Shown: piece after piece, positions 8,501-16,443 of the stretch | How the letters are laid out: each line of letters starts with the position of its first letter | How positions within the stretch are numbered: the stretch's first letter is position 1 | The notes under the pieces: generated by a model | Database searches by the model: none | What the model was told of the DNA's origin: nothing | Seen by the model: only the letters and a program-made list of their open reading frames with translations | Assembly: GCF_019048865.1 (NCBI RefSeq) | Contig: NZ_CP077604.1 | Location: 620,001-684,000 of the forward strand | Reading direction: 5' to 3' | DNA: 64,000 bases | From: Aquihabitans sp. G128 | GTDB lineage: Bacteria; Actinomycetota; Acidimicrobiia; Acidimicrobiales; Iamiaceae | Program-made: the position numbers and the translations under genes

Positions 8501-8996
8501 CAACCTCGAGGACGTGCGCCTCATCGACCACGGTCGGCTGGAGCTCGATGCCGAGGTGCTCGACCTCGCCGATCTGGTCGAGGCGACCGTCGTCGACCTC
8601 CGGTCGATCGTCCGCGTCCCGCTCGAGGTGCAGCGCGCCGACCTCCCGGCGCTGGTCGACGCCGACCCGACGAGGATCGCGCAGGTCGTCGCCAACCTGG
8701 TCTCGAACGCGGCGAAGTTCGTCCGCCCCGGCTCACCGGTCGTCATCCGCGTCGACGTGGTCGGGGAGTGGGCGGAGGTGTCGGTCTCCGACGACGGGCC
8801 CGGGGTCGACGAAGCGGACCTGGGCCTGATCTACCGCAAGTACGGGCGGGCCGATGCCGCCCACCCGGGGTCCGGGCTCGGGCTCTACCTGGCTCGCGGC
8901 ACCGCCCGGGCGCACGGCGGCGACATCATGTACCGGCGCGGCCGTCCCGGATCGACCTTCACCCTCACCCTGCCTCGCTCCGCCGACGGCGCCTGA
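5568..8996 (+). CDS. PAS/GGDEF/PAS/GGDEF/EAL protein with a C-terminal histidine kinase
   Basis: An unusual fusion of about 1142 residues. In order: PAS-like region (36-150); GGDEF domain starting at IDRRTGLPDRG (about 164) whose signature is degenerate (RLSAEQL); second PAS (340-455); second GGDEF starting at DPVTGLASNRAF with a degenerate signature (RLSAGGL); EAL domain (655-890); HisKA with phospho-acceptor H near residue 935 (SLAHEIRTPLTVAMGYASLL); HATPase_c with N-box NLVSNAAKF, DDGPG and GSGLGLYLARG. The EAL domain keeps its usual catalytic set (GAEALLRL, VNLSAEQF, DDYGTG, IKVD, EGVE), so c-di-GMP hydrolysis is likely, while cyclase activity is not. It is divergent from two response regulators. 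The start is unsure: TTG 5568 gives the longest form, ATG 5622 is possible, and a seven-C run at about 5632 adds doubt. No membrane segment is seen. Confidence 0.88.
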   Translation: MWRIARPSGWVFAARTSKMGRCPPAPWSSLHRRSRAFDAVAAPAAIVDPSGEVLAVNDAWQLVVDLMAGAPPPADGATVVGVGEDLVGALSGGGAAIAPQLRRVLAGDRALFEADCCLVGPLADQWVQVRASAAPSESGGGAVVILADIHARKQLEAQLADMAGIDRRTGLPDRGSAIALLARQSSVGLATLVVVDLAAIPGAVAGIGAPAVDQLVAQVVARLHRTVRTSDVVCRLSAEQLVVVAPSLDPHEVAGLCERLRRRCSAPYQVGAQQVTLVVGVAWRTVTAPDDVRVALEEAQAEARPAGAPAELSMVGPSGWSRARSMVDEAAALTVDEVVRARTAMLDAVGEAVLALDPHGFVTHLNGAAERLYGWTNAEAQGHHITEVGPADLTAAQVADIVEAVVAGGSWAGDLTITTRTGGPFAAQVTAAPLYVGGEVAAVITSTVDVSARLRSQPPGPADDDAWVDPVTGLASNRAFSATLASDLAEVADREGGGTLTLVLLEVDDLPRIQRAGGGLVVEQLVRAAARSLRGAVHDGDRVGRLSAGGLAVTCSHLRGTGSGLRFADDLRAAIRGPFEADGGEWVLRSSAGISLGGHPSPGPEEVLRRADTALQHAKRQQGTSRAYDQAMDVDQRRRDDLDHLVRRAVAGGPIPLAYQAITRLDDGTVVGAEALLRLTDANGVPVAPLEAFDAAERCGLAPELGRQVLAVACDEAARWQRFLPERTLSIAVNLSAEQFRDRNTAYLVAQALAAADLAPSRLTLEIAESVLVEDPAWSARQLAVLKMQGVQLAADDYGTGHTSLLHLKRFPLDLIKVDLSLVAGLPDSPEDSAIVFATIRVAEALDLQVVAEGVENERQREELHRLGCEFGQGYLWSTAVAGDEFLKLVLRPRTVFGRGAVEAARQLDEASPGRRPASTGEVEELDAVLRSLAHEIRTPLTVAMGYASLLEAGDDEEQAMIATSIRKATERINHLLGNLEDVRLIDHGRLELDAEVLDLADLVEATVVDLRSIVRVPLEVQRADLPALVDADPTRIAQVVANLVSNAAKFVRPGSPVVIRVDVVGEWAEVSVSDDGPGVDEADLGLIYRKYGRADAAHPGSGLGLYLARGTARAHGGDIMYRRGRPGSTFTLTLPRSADGA

Positions 8997-9030
8997 CCAC
9001 GCTGCCAGCGACCAGGCCCGGCGACCAGCG

Positions 9031-10437
9031 CTAGGTGAAGGGGAGGGGTGGGGTGTGGTCGACGGTGACCCAGCGGCCCTTGCCGGCGCGCTTGGCGCGG
9101 TAGAGGGCGCGGTCGGCGGCGGTGAGGAGGTGGGCGAGGTCGCCCGCCTGGGGGTCGTCGGCGGCCACCAGCGCCACGCCGACGCTGCAGCCGATGTGGT
9201 GGGCGTGGCCGTCGACCTCGATCGGGACGTCCATGGTGGCCACCAGCCGTTCGGCCACGCGCTCGGCGGTGCTGGGCTCGTCGAGGTCTGCGCACCACAC
9301 GGCGAACTCGTCGCCGCCGAGGCGCACCAGCAGGTCGGTGGCCCGCACGGCGCCCTCCATCCGGCGCGCCGCCTCGGTGAGGATGCGATCGCCGACCTGG
9401 TGGCCGTGGTGGTCGTTCACCGCCTTGAAGTCGTCGAGGTCGACGAAGAGCACGGCGGCCAGCGCCGAGCGGTCCTCGTCGACCCGGCTCTCGAGCTGGG
9501 TGCGGTTGGCCAGCCCGGTGAGCGAGTCGGTGGTGGCCGCGGCCACCAGGTCGCGCTGGGCGGTCGACCACTCGATGGCCAGGCGCATGATCTGCAGGGT
9601 GTTCTCGACCTGGCGGCGGTGGGTCGCCAGCATCGGGCCCGGGCGGGATCGCCAAGAGACGACGACGGCCGACGGGTGGGGCTGGCCGGGCGTGGTGACC
9701 GGCACGGCCCACACGGCACGGAGGTCGCCCGCGGCGGCAGCGGCGGCCACCGATGGCGGCAGGCGATCGAGGTCGACCTCCACCTCGGTGGCGGCGCTGT
9801 GGACGGCTCGTCCCCACGGGGTGTCGGCGTCGTCGGCGCGCGTCGGCGGCAGCTCCACGGCCAGCTCGGCCGGCAGCGACGCCGAGCGGGCTCGGTTCCG
9901 GTAGCCGCCGTCGGGCTCTCGGACCAGGATCGTGGTGCGGGTGCCGGGCATGGTGTCGTCGTGCCAGACGGCCACCTGGGCCAGCAGGTCGTCGAGGTCG
10001 GCGCCGGCCAGGAGCAGGTTGAGGAAGCCCAGCAGCCGGCCGGTCGCCTCGTGCGGGCTGCCCCACACCAGGAACAGGCCCGTGCCGTCGGGCTCGCGGA
10101 GGTCGATGCCCCCGAACTCGAGGCTGATCCAGCCGTCGCGGGCGTGCCGGAGGCGGAGGGCCACCCGGATGCGGTCCTCGGCGCCGCGGGCCGCCTCGGC
10201 CATGGTCTCGATGACGATCTCGTGGTCGTCCTCGTGGAGGATCTCCAGCGCGTTGCGCCCCAGCAGGTCCGCCGACGCCGTGCCGAGCAGGAAGGCGCTC
10301 GACTCGCTCATCCACCGGATGGTCCCGTCGTCGGCGAGGGCGGCGAAGAGCACGGTGCCGTCGTCGAGCAGGCGCCGGGCGACGGCCTCGTCGAAGAACG
10401 GGTGGTCGGCGCCCGTCGGCGGCTCGGGAACGGTCAT
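9031..10437 (-). CDS. diguanylate cyclase with N-terminal PAS and GAF-like regions
   Basis: A 468-residue protein expected to make c-di-GMP from two GTP. Residues 20-130 resemble a PAS domain (FAALADDGTIRWMSESSAFL, then LLGRNALEILHEDD), 140-290 a GAF-like sensor (DDTMPGTRTTILVREPDGG), and 305-465 the GGDEF domain (TDSLTGLANRTQLESRV, FVDLDDFKAVNDHHGHQVGD). The active-site signature RLGGDEF near residue 370 is intact, and RxxD (RATD) sits five residues before it, so the product-inhibition I-site is also present. I start at the ATG at 10437; a longer upstream frame exists but is low-complexity. Together with the neighbouring hybrid protein this gives one synthase and one likely hydrolase of c-di-GMP side by side. 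The two genes converge with only 34 bases between their stops. Confidence 0.9.
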   Translation of the reverse strand: MTVPEPPTGADHPFFDEAVARRLLDDGTVLFAALADDGTIRWMSESSAFLLGTASADLLGRNALEILHEDDHEIVIETMAEAARGAEDRIRVALRLRHARDGWISLEFGGIDLREPDGTGLFLVWGSPHEATGRLLGFLNLLLAGADLDDLLAQVAVWHDDTMPGTRTTILVREPDGGYRNRARSASLPAELAVELPPTRADDADTPWGRAVHSAATEVEVDLDRLPPSVAAAAAAGDLRAVWAVPVTTPGQPHPSAVVVSWRSRPGPMLATHRRQVENTLQIMRLAIEWSTAQRDLVAAATTDSLTGLANRTQLESRVDEDRSALAAVLFVDLDDFKAVNDHHGHQVGDRILTEAARRMEGAVRATDLLVRLGGDEFAVWCADLDEPSTAERVAERLVATMDVPIEVDGHAHHIGCSVGVALVAADDPQAGDLAHLLTAADRALYRAKRAGKGRWVTVDHTPPLPFT

Positions 10438-10486
10438 TGCGGACGCAACATACCCCGACGCCTGGGCCGCCGGACCAGGGCCACCG

Positions 10487-10966
10487 TCAGCAGGCGCAGC
10501 CGACCTCCGACACCGGGCCCTCGCCCGCACGGGAGCCCTCGACCGGGAAGCCCTCGGCCTGCCACGCCGAGAGGCCGCCGATGAGCTCCTTGACCCGGAA
10601 CCCGAGGGCGGCCAGGTTGGCCGCGGTGCGGGTGGAGGCGTTGCAGGCGGGGCCCCAGCAGTACGTGACGTAGAGGGCAGCCGGGTCCAGGTCGGCCGTG
10701 GTGGCGGCGTCGATGGTGGCGTGCGGGAGGTTCACGGCGCCGGGGAGGTGGGCCTCGGCGTAGCCGCCGGGCCGGCGGCCGTCGACGACCACCAGCCCGC
10801 CCACGCCGGCGGCGAGGTCGGCGTGCAGGTCGGCAGGGTCGGTCTCGAAGGCCAGCTTGGCCCGGAAGTGGGCGAGGGCGGCCTGGGGGTCGGCGGCGGG
10901 CACCGCCTCGACCGCCCCGGCGGGCCGGGCGACGGGGGTGGGGGAGGCGGTGGGCGTCTGGTCCAT
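10487..10966 (-). CDS. rhodanese-like domain protein
   Basis: A 159-residue single-domain rhodanese homologue. After a 30-residue proline/alanine-rich leader come VVVDGRRPGGYAEAHLPGAV (the conserved D-R and H-I/L-PGA motifs) and the active-site loop YCWGPACNASTRTAANL with a cysteine positioned to carry a persulfide. It ends with GGLSAWQAEGFPVEG, typical of the fold, and a cysteine pair (CAC) at the C-terminus. Sulfur transfer is the expected activity; the acceptor is unknown. It starts at an ATG at 10966 and stands apart from its neighbours, 62 bases from the acyl-CoA dehydrogenase gene. Confidence 0.85.
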   Translation of the reverse strand: MDQTPTASPTPVARPAGAVEAVPAADPQAALAHFRAKLAFETDPADLHADLAAGVGGLVVVDGRRPGGYAEAHLPGAVNLPHATIDAATTADLDPAALYVTYCWGPACNASTRTAANLAALGFRVKELIGGLSAWQAEGFPVEGSRAGEGPVSEVGCAC

Positions 10967-11028
10967 GCGCCGAACGCTACGACGGCGCGCCCACCTCGGT
11001 GCAGCGAGTACTCGGCAGGCGAGGGGCC

Positions 11029-12177
11029 TCAGACGCCCAGGGAGCGCCCGATGATCTCCTTCATGATCTCGGTGGTGCCGCCGTAGATGGTGGTGATCCG
11101 GGCGTCGGTGTAGGCCCGGGCGATGGGGTACTCGAGCATGTAGCCGTAGCCGCCGTGGAGCTGGACGCAGGTGTCGACGGTGCGCTTCTGCAGCTCCGTG
11201 CACCACCACTTCGCCTCGGCGGCCTCCTCGGCGGTGAGCTCGCCGACGTTGAGCGCCTCGATGCAGCGGTCGACGAACACCTGGGCGATGTCGATCTCGG
11301 TGCGCAGCTCGGCCAGCCTGAACCGGCTGTTCTGGAAGGCGCCGACCGGCTGGCCGAACGCCGTCCGGTCCTTCACGTACTCGAGCGTCCAGCCGAGCGC
11401 AGCCTCGGCGGCGGCCACCGCGCTGGCGGCGATCGACAGCCGCTCCTGGGGCAGGTTGTGCACCAGGTGCACGAAGCCCTGGCCCTCGGTGCCGAGCAGG
11501 TTGGCCACCGGCACCTGGACGTCGGTGAAGAACAGCTCGGCGGTGTCCTGGCTGTGCAGCCCGACCTTCTCCAGGTTGCGACCGCGCTCGAAGCCCTCCA
11601 TGCCGCGCTCGAGGATGACCAGGCTCATGCCCTTGTGGCGTTGCGTCGGGTCGGTCTTGACCGCGGTGATCACCAGGTCGGCGTTGATGCCGTTGGTGAT
11701 GAACGTCTTCGAGCCGTTGACCACGTAGGCGTCGCCGTCCCGGATGGCCGTGGTGCCCATGGAGGCGAGGTCCGAGCCGATGCCGGGCTCGGTCATGGCG
11801 ACGGCGGTGATCAGGTCCCCGGAGACGATGCCCGGGAGCCACCGCTCCTTCTGCTCGTCGGTGCAGAGCGAGAGGAAGTACGGCAGGCAGATGTCGTTGT
11901 GCAGCGTGATGCCCAGGCCGGCGCCGCCGGTGCCGGCGCGCTGCAGCTCCTCGCCGATGATGAGGTTGTAGGTGAAGTCCTCCACGCCGCCGCCTCCGTA
12001 GGCCTCCGGCACGTCGGTGCCGAGGAAGCCGGAGGCGCCGGCGGCCGAGAAGAGCTCGCGGGGCACGATCCCGTCGGTCTCCCACTGGAGGTGGTGGGGC
12101 ACGATCTCCTTGTCGACGAACTGCCGGAAGGCGGCCCGGAACATCTCGTGCTCGTCGGTGAAGATGGTGCGGCGCAT
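11029..12177 (-). CDS. acyl-CoA dehydrogenase
   Basis: A 382-residue acyl-CoA dehydrogenase with all family landmarks: FTDEHEMFRAAFRQFVDKEI at the N-terminus, VAMTEPGIGSDLASMGTTAI (flavin contact) and GSKTFITNGI, the VGLHSQDTAELFFTDVQVP strand, and the C-terminal LHGGYGYMLEYPIARAY and YGGTTEIMKEIIGRSLG. It is of normal length, unlike the larger homologue at 2563-3804 with its charged insert. It would oxidise acyl-CoA in fatty acid or branched-chain amino acid breakdown; the substrate is not predictable. The ATG at 12177 is preferred over an upstream in-frame start because the family begins at this point. A hairpin just upstream ends the preceding lipoprotein gene, so this gene probably has its own promoter. 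Confidence 0.92.
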   Translation of the reverse strand: MRRTIFTDEHEMFRAAFRQFVDKEIVPHHLQWETDGIVPRELFSAAGASGFLGTDVPEAYGGGGVEDFTYNLIIGEELQRAGTGGAGLGITLHNDICLPYFLSLCTDEQKERWLPGIVSGDLITAVAMTEPGIGSDLASMGTTAIRDGDAYVVNGSKTFITNGINADLVITAVKTDPTQRHKGMSLVILERGMEGFERGRNLEKVGLHSQDTAELFFTDVQVPVANLLGTEGQGFVHLVHNLPQERLSIAASAVAAAEAALGWTLEYVKDRTAFGQPVGAFQNSRFRLAELRTEIDIAQVFVDRCIEALNVGELTAEEAAEAKWWCTELQKRTVDTCVQLHGGYGYMLEYPIARAYTDARITTIYGGTTEIMKEIIGRSLGV

Positions 12178-12192
12178 GGGCCCATCCTGCCA

Positions 12193-12212
12193 GCCGGGCC
12201 CGGTGGCCCGGC
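12193..12212 (-). terminator. short perfect hairpin after the LppX-like lipoprotein gene
   Basis: GCCGGGCC (12193-12200) and GGCCCGGC (12205-12212) form an 8-bp perfect stem closed by a CGGT tetraloop, 33 bases past the stop of the lipoprotein gene on the minus strand. No T-run follows, but the compact GC stem is a good terminator candidate separating the two minus-strand genes. Confidence 0.5.
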
Positions 12213-12244
12213 CAGCCGGCGCCGGGCCGCTCACGCCAGCGGGA

Positions 12245-13153
12245 TCAGCCGCCCATCAGCTTGTCCAGCAGCGCATCGGCCTTGGCGCCGGTCAGCACCT
12301 TGCTGGCCTCGGGGGCATCGGGCACCTCGACGTCGTCGCCGACGTCGGTCAGCTCGACGGTGTAGTCGCCGCCGAGTGGCACGCCGCTGGGGGCGTCCAC
12401 CTCGAGCTGGAAGGTGCGGATGATGCCGTCGTCGCCCACCCAGACGTCGATGTTCAGGTCGACCGGCTTCTCCGAGGTCAGCGAGAGGGCGCTCTTGAAC
12501 GCCTCGGCATCGGCCCCGGCGCCCTCGACGGCTTCGTCGTAGGTCAGCGTGGTGGAGTACTGCTGGGTCTCCACGCCGTCGATCTCCTTGGTGCCCTCGG
12601 CCTTGGTGCCGTCCGCGCCGCGGAGGGCGACGATCACGCCGATGAGGTCGACGGGTGCGAAGTTGTCGGAGCTGGTGAGCAGGTCGGCGTCGCCCTCCAC
12701 CCAGGACTTGCCGTCGGGGATGGTGACGCCCACGTCGCCCTCGGCGTTGATCCAGAGCTTCTCGCCGTCGGCCAGCAGCTTGAGCTGGCCCTGCTGGCCC
12801 TTCCCGCCGTCGATGGTGATCTCGGCGTCGGCCACCAGGCCCTCGTAGTCGATCGACCCGTCCGTGGTCAGCTGGAACTTCTGGGCGCCGACGGTGAGGT
12901 TGGCCTCGGACTGCACGGAGAACCGGGGGTTGTCGAGCGTGGCGTTCACGGCGTCGGCCACGGCCTGGTCGGGGTCGTCGTCGGGGGCGATCGTGGTCGA
13001 GGTGTCGCCTTCGGTCGTGGTGGTCTTCCCGTCGTCCGCCGTGGTCGTCGTCTTGCCGCCATCGCCACCGGCGTCGGACCCGCCGCCGCTGGTGGAGCAG
13101 GCGGTCACGGACAGCAGGGCGGCCAGGGCCACGACGGCAACGGGTCGGCGCAT
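12245..13153 (-). CDS. LppX/LprAFG-like lipoprotein
   Basis: A 302-residue predicted lipoprotein. The N-terminus has a short basic start, a hydrophobic core and a lipobox with the acylated cysteine (LLSVTACS), then a 45-residue threonine/glycine/aspartate-rich linker containing TTTT runs, common in actinobacterial lipoproteins. The folded part (from about residue 60) has the beta-rich pattern of the LppX/LprAFG family, with FSVQSEANLTVGAQKFQL, DGEKLWINAEGDV and IRTFQLEVDAPSG. Members in Mycobacterium carry lipids in a hydrophobic cavity; a similar role at the cell envelope is inference. Start ATG at 13153. It stands alone between the Lrp regulator and an acyl-CoA dehydrogenase. Confidence 0.75.
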   Translation of the reverse strand: MRRPVAVVALAALLSVTACSTSGGGSDAGGDGGKTTTTADDGKTTTTEGDTSTTIAPDDDPDQAVADAVNATLDNPRFSVQSEANLTVGAQKFQLTTDGSIDYEGLVADAEITIDGGKGQQGQLKLLADGEKLWINAEGDVGVTIPDGKSWVEGDADLLTSSDNFAPVDLIGVIVALRGADGTKAEGTKEIDGVETQQYSTTLTYDEAVEGAGADAEAFKSALSLTSEKPVDLNIDVWVGDDGIIRTFQLEVDAPSGVPLGGDYTVELTDVGDDVEVPDAPEASKVLTGAKADALLDKLMGG

Positions 13154-13270
13154 GGGGATCGGGAGCTCCTCGGGGTGGAGGCGCCGCACCGGCGCCGGGT
13201 CCGCCCGTCCCTACCCGACCCTGAACCCGACAAACCCCCCGAACCGCCCAGTCCGCGAGCGCAGCTGCTG

Positions 13271-13786
13271 CTAGCGGGTGCCCCAGGAGTAGGTCTGCTT
13301 GACCAGATCGAGGTAGGTGAAGGCCTCGGCGCTGCGGACGCCGGGGGTGGCGCGGATGACGTCGTTGAGCAGGACCATCAGGTGGTCGGCGTCCTCGCAG
13401 ACCACCTCGAGGAGCAGGTCGAAGCCGCCGGAGGCGATGACCACGTAGTCGATCTCCGGGAGGTCGCCGAGGTTGGCGGCCAGCGCCCGCAGGTCGCCGT
13501 CGGCCCGCACGCCGATCATGGCCTGGACGGTGAAGCCCAGCGAGAGCGGGTCGGTGACGGCCACCACCTGCATGACGCCGGAGTCGATCAGGCGCTGCAC
13601 CCGCTGGCGCACCGCCGCCTGCGAGAGCCCGACCTCGGGGCCGAGCTTGGCGTAGGACATGCGGCCGTCGACCTGGAGCGCCCGCACGATGGCCTTGTCG
13701 ATCTCGTCGAGCACGGGCGGGGCGGGGCGGGCGGCCGAGCGGCCGTTGCGGCCCACGGGGGCGGTGGAGCGGGTGGGGCCTCCCAC
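13271..13786 (-). CDS. Lrp/AsnC-family transcriptional regulator
   Basis: About 171 residues: a short linker, then an N-terminal winged HTH (LDEIDKAIVRALQVDGRMSY, KLGPEVGLSQAAVRQRVQRL) and a C-terminal ligand-binding RAM domain (ALAANLGDLPEIDYVVIASG, FDLLLEVVCEDADHLMVLLN). Lrp-type proteins usually sense amino acids and control nearby catabolic genes. The GTG at 13786 begins one base after the stop of ald, so the two are co-transcribed. In Mycobacterium tuberculosis the Lrp-type AldR controls ald, and the same pairing here suggests alanine as effector, though lysine or polyamine-derived amino acids are possible given the upstream genes. A longer N-terminus is open in frame but looks non-coding. 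Confidence 0.9.
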   Translation of the reverse strand: MGGPTRSTAPVGRNGRSAARPAPPVLDEIDKAIVRALQVDGRMSYAKLGPEVGLSQAAVRQRVQRLIDSGVMQVVAVTDPLSLGFTVQAMIGVRADGDLRALAANLGDLPEIDYVVIASGGFDLLLEVVCEDADHLMVLLNDVIRATPGVRSAEAFTYLDLVKQTYSWGTR

Positions 13787-13787
13787 G

Positions 13788-14903
13788 TCAGCCCGCTCCC
13801 AGCAGCTCGGCCAGGGGCCGGTGCTCCTTGCCGAGCGCTTCGGCCACGGTGGCGTTGGCGATGGCACCGCCGACGGTGTTCACGCCGAGGGCCAGCGCGT
13901 CGTCGCGGCCCACCGCGGCGGCCACGCCGAGCGAGGCCAGCTCCGAGAGGTAGGGGAGCGTCACGTTGGTCAGGGCGTAGGTCGAGGTGTGGGGCACGGC
14001 CCCGGGCATGTTGCCCACGGCGTAGTGGATGACGCCGTGCTGCTCGAACACCGGGTCGTGGTGGGAGGTCTCGTGGGAGGTGGCGATGCACCCACCCTGG
14101 TCGATGGCGATGTCGACCACGACGGCGCCGGGCTTCATGGCCTTCACCAGGTCCTCGTCGACCACGATCGGGGCCTTGCCGCCGGCCACGAGCACCGCGC
14201 CGATCACCAGGTCGGCCTGGGTGACCACCCGCTCCACCTGGCCGCGGTTCGAGGCGAGGGTGGTGACCCGGCCCATCTGGATCTGGTCGACGTAGCGGAG
14301 CCGGTCGATGCTCTTGTCGAGCAGGTCGACCTCGGCCTCCAGGCCGGCGGCCATCCAGGCGGCGTTCCAGCCGACGTTGCCGGCCCCGAGCACGACCACG
14401 CTCGCGGGCCGGACGCCGGGGGCGCCGCCGAGCAGCACGCCCCGGCCGCCGTTGTGGCGCTCCAGGAAGTGGGCGCCCACCTGCACCGACATGCGCCCGG
14501 CGACCTCGCTCATGGGCGCCAGCAGCGGCAGGGCGCCGCCCTCGGTCTGCACGGTCTCGTAGGCGATGCCGGTGGTGCCGGCGGCCAGGAGGGCGTCGGC
14601 CACGCCCGGGTAGGCGGCGAGGTGCAGGTAGGTGAACAGCACGAGGTCCGGTCGCAGGAACGCGAGCTCGGACTCCTGGGGCTCCTTGACCTTGCAGATC
14701 AGCCCGGCCCGCTCCCAGACCTCCTCGGCGGTGGCCACCACCTCGGCGCCCACCGCGGCGAACTCGGCGTCGGGGATGCTGGCGCCGAGGCCGGCGCCGG
14801 CCTGCACCAGGACCGACACGCCGTGGCCGTGGAGCTCGCGCACCCCGTCGGGCGTGATGGCCACGCGACCCTCGTCGGGCTTGATCTCGGTGGGCACGCC
14901 CAC
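13788..14903 (-). CDS. ald: alanine dehydrogenase
   Basis: A 371-residue NAD-dependent alanine dehydrogenase that interconverts L-alanine and pyruvate plus ammonia. Visible features: GVPTEIKPDEGRVAITPDGV at the N-terminus, the catalytic lysine/histidine region (KVKEPQ, LHLAAYP), the Rossmann motif VVVLGAGNVGWNAA and the NMPGAVPHTSTYALTN segment typical of Ald. The GTG at 14903 gives a protein that starts one or two residues short of the family norm. A better-placed ATG at 14937, preceded by AAGGA, would extend it by eleven residues if a run of seven G at about 14924-14930 were read as six; I think that start is likely real. It is followed directly by the Lrp regulator gene. Confidence 0.92.
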   Translation of the reverse strand: MGVPTEIKPDEGRVAITPDGVRELHGHGVSVLVQAGAGLGASIPDAEFAAVGAEVVATAEEVWERAGLICKVKEPQESELAFLRPDLVLFTYLHLAAYPGVADALLAAGTTGIAYETVQTEGGALPLLAPMSEVAGRMSVQVGAHFLERHNGGRGVLLGGAPGVRPASVVVLGAGNVGWNAAWMAAGLEAEVDLLDKSIDRLRYVDQIQMGRVTTLASNRGQVERVVTQADLVIGAVLVAGGKAPIVVDEDLVKAMKPGAVVVDIAIDQGGCIATSHETSHHDPVFEQHGVIHYAVGNMPGAVPHTSTYALTNVTLPYLSELASLGVAAAVGRDDALALGVNTVGGAIANATVAEALGKEHRPLAELLGAG

Positions 14904-15013
14904 CAGCAGCGGTTCCGGGGTTCGGGGGGGAGCTCATCGGGGTGACCGTCCTTCGCGTCGTTGCGGTGGTGGTGCGAGCGGGTGGCAGGTGTGGTGGCGG
15001 CGGGCCGTGGGGC

Positions 15014-16393
15014 TCAGTGGCCCATGGCCTCCATGGCGTCGAGCAGGGCCAGGCGGATGATGCGGCCGATCTCCTCGAACTCCTCGGGCCCGGCGGTGAG
15101 CGGCGGCGACAGCTGGATGACGGGCTCGCCGCGGTCGTCGGCCCGGCAGAGCAGGCCCTCGGCGATGAGCTTCGGGGTGAGGATGCCGCGCAGGAGGCGG
15201 TCGGACTCCTCGGCGGCGAACGTCTCCTTGGTGGTGGTGTCCTTCACCAGCTCGATCCCGTAGAAGTAGCCCATCCCCCGCACGTCGCCGACGATGGGCA
15301 GGTCGAGCAGCTCCTCGAGCGTCTTGCGGAACAGCGCCTCGTGGCCGGTGACGTGGCCGAGCAGGCCCTCCTGCTCGATGAGGTCGAGGTTGGCGAGCGC
15401 CACCGCGCAGCTCACCGGGTGGCCGCCGAAGGTGATGCCGTGCAGGAACGCCTCGTCGGCATCGAGGAAGGCGTCGGCGATGCGGTCCGACACCATCACC
15501 CCGCCGAGCGGCGAGTAGCCCGAGGTCAGGCCCTTGGCCATGGTGATCATGTCGGGCTGGTAGCCGAGCCGATCGGCGCCGAACCACGAGCCGAGGCGAC
15601 CGAAGGCGCAGATGACCTCGTCGCTCACCAGCAGCACGCCGTGGCGATCGCAGATCTCGCGCACCTTGGCGAAGTAGCCCTCGGGCGGGGTGAAGCAGCC
15701 GCCGGAGTTCTGCACCGGCTCCAGGAACACCGCCGCCACCGTCTCGGGCCCGGCGGCCACGATGGCGGCCTCGATGGCCTCGGCCGGCGCCAGCAGCGCC
15801 TCGGGCGAGGTGTCCTCGTAGCGGTAGGAGTTGGTGTTCGGAACCTTGATCCCGGCATCGGAGAGCATCGGGGCGAAGACCTCCTTGATGCCCTCCAGCC
15901 CGGTGATGGTGAGGGCCCCGAGCGTGGTGCCGTGATAGGCGAGCTCGCGGGAGATGACCTTGTAGCGGCCGGTGTCGCCCCGCATCACGTGGTACTGCCG
16001 AGCCAGCTTCCAGGCCGTCTCCACGGCCTCCCCGCCGCCGGTGGTGAGGAAGACCCGGTTGAGGTCACCCGGGGCCAGCGCCGCCAGGCGGGTGGCCAGC
16101 CGCACCGCGGTGGGGTGGGCGTAGGTCCAGACCGGGAAGTAGGCGAGCTGCTCGGCCTGGGCGGCAGCGGCCTGGGCCAGCTCGCGGCGGCCGTGGCCGG
16201 CCTGCACGGTGAAGAGCCCGGCCAGGCCATCGAGGTAGCGCTTCCCGGTGTGGTCCCACACGTAGCAGCCGTCGCCCCGCTCGATCACCAGCGTGCCGCC
16301 GGCGTCCTCGGGCGTGAGCTTGGAGAAGTGGCCCCAGAGGTGGGCGCTGGCCAGCGCCGAGAGGTCTTCGGTGGGGGTGGAGGTGGTGGTCAC
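15014..16393 (-). CDS. class III aminotransferase, probably putrescine/omega-amino acid:pyruvate type
   Basis: A 459-residue PLP enzyme of fold type I, class III. It has the cofactor ring motif DEVICAFGRLGSWFG, the Schiff-base lysine in MITMAKGLTSGYSPLGG and YHGTTLGALTITG. Sequence character (HLWGHFSKLTPEDAGGTLVI, ITFGGHPVSCAVALANLDLI) is that of the omega-aminotransferase branch, which moves the terminal amino group of putrescine, beta-alanine or similar onto pyruvate, giving alanine. That product fits the adjacent alanine dehydrogenase, and the polyamine transporter genes upstream point to putrescine or spermidine-derived substrates. The GTG at 16393 is chosen because the residues before it are low-complexity. 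A pair of inverted repeats lies in its 142-bp upstream region. Confidence 0.85.
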   Translation of the reverse strand: MTTTSTPTEDLSALASAHLWGHFSKLTPEDAGGTLVIERGDGCYVWDHTGKRYLDGLAGLFTVQAGHGRRELAQAAAAQAEQLAYFPVWTYAHPTAVRLATRLAALAPGDLNRVFLTTGGGEAVETAWKLARQYHVMRGDTGRYKVISRELAYHGTTLGALTITGLEGIKEVFAPMLSDAGIKVPNTNSYRYEDTSPEALLAPAEAIEAAIVAAGPETVAAVFLEPVQNSGGCFTPPEGYFAKVREICDRHGVLLVSDEVICAFGRLGSWFGADRLGYQPDMITMAKGLTSGYSPLGGVMVSDRIADAFLDADEAFLHGITFGGHPVSCAVALANLDLIEQEGLLGHVTGHEALFRKTLEELLDLPIVGDVRGMGYFYGIELVKDTTTKETFAAEESDRLLRGILTPKLIAEGLLCRADDRGEPVIQLSPPLTAGPEEFEEIGRIIRLALLDAMEAMGH

Positions 16394-16443
16394 GGTACGG
16401 CTCCGAACGAGAGGGGTGGCCCGCAGGCCGACGCAAGCTTCCC

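Noticed and set aside
6093-8531. An 812-residue minus-strand protein
   Set aside because: It mirrors the hybrid kinase coding frame and has no recognisable domain; long antisense frames are expected at this GC content.
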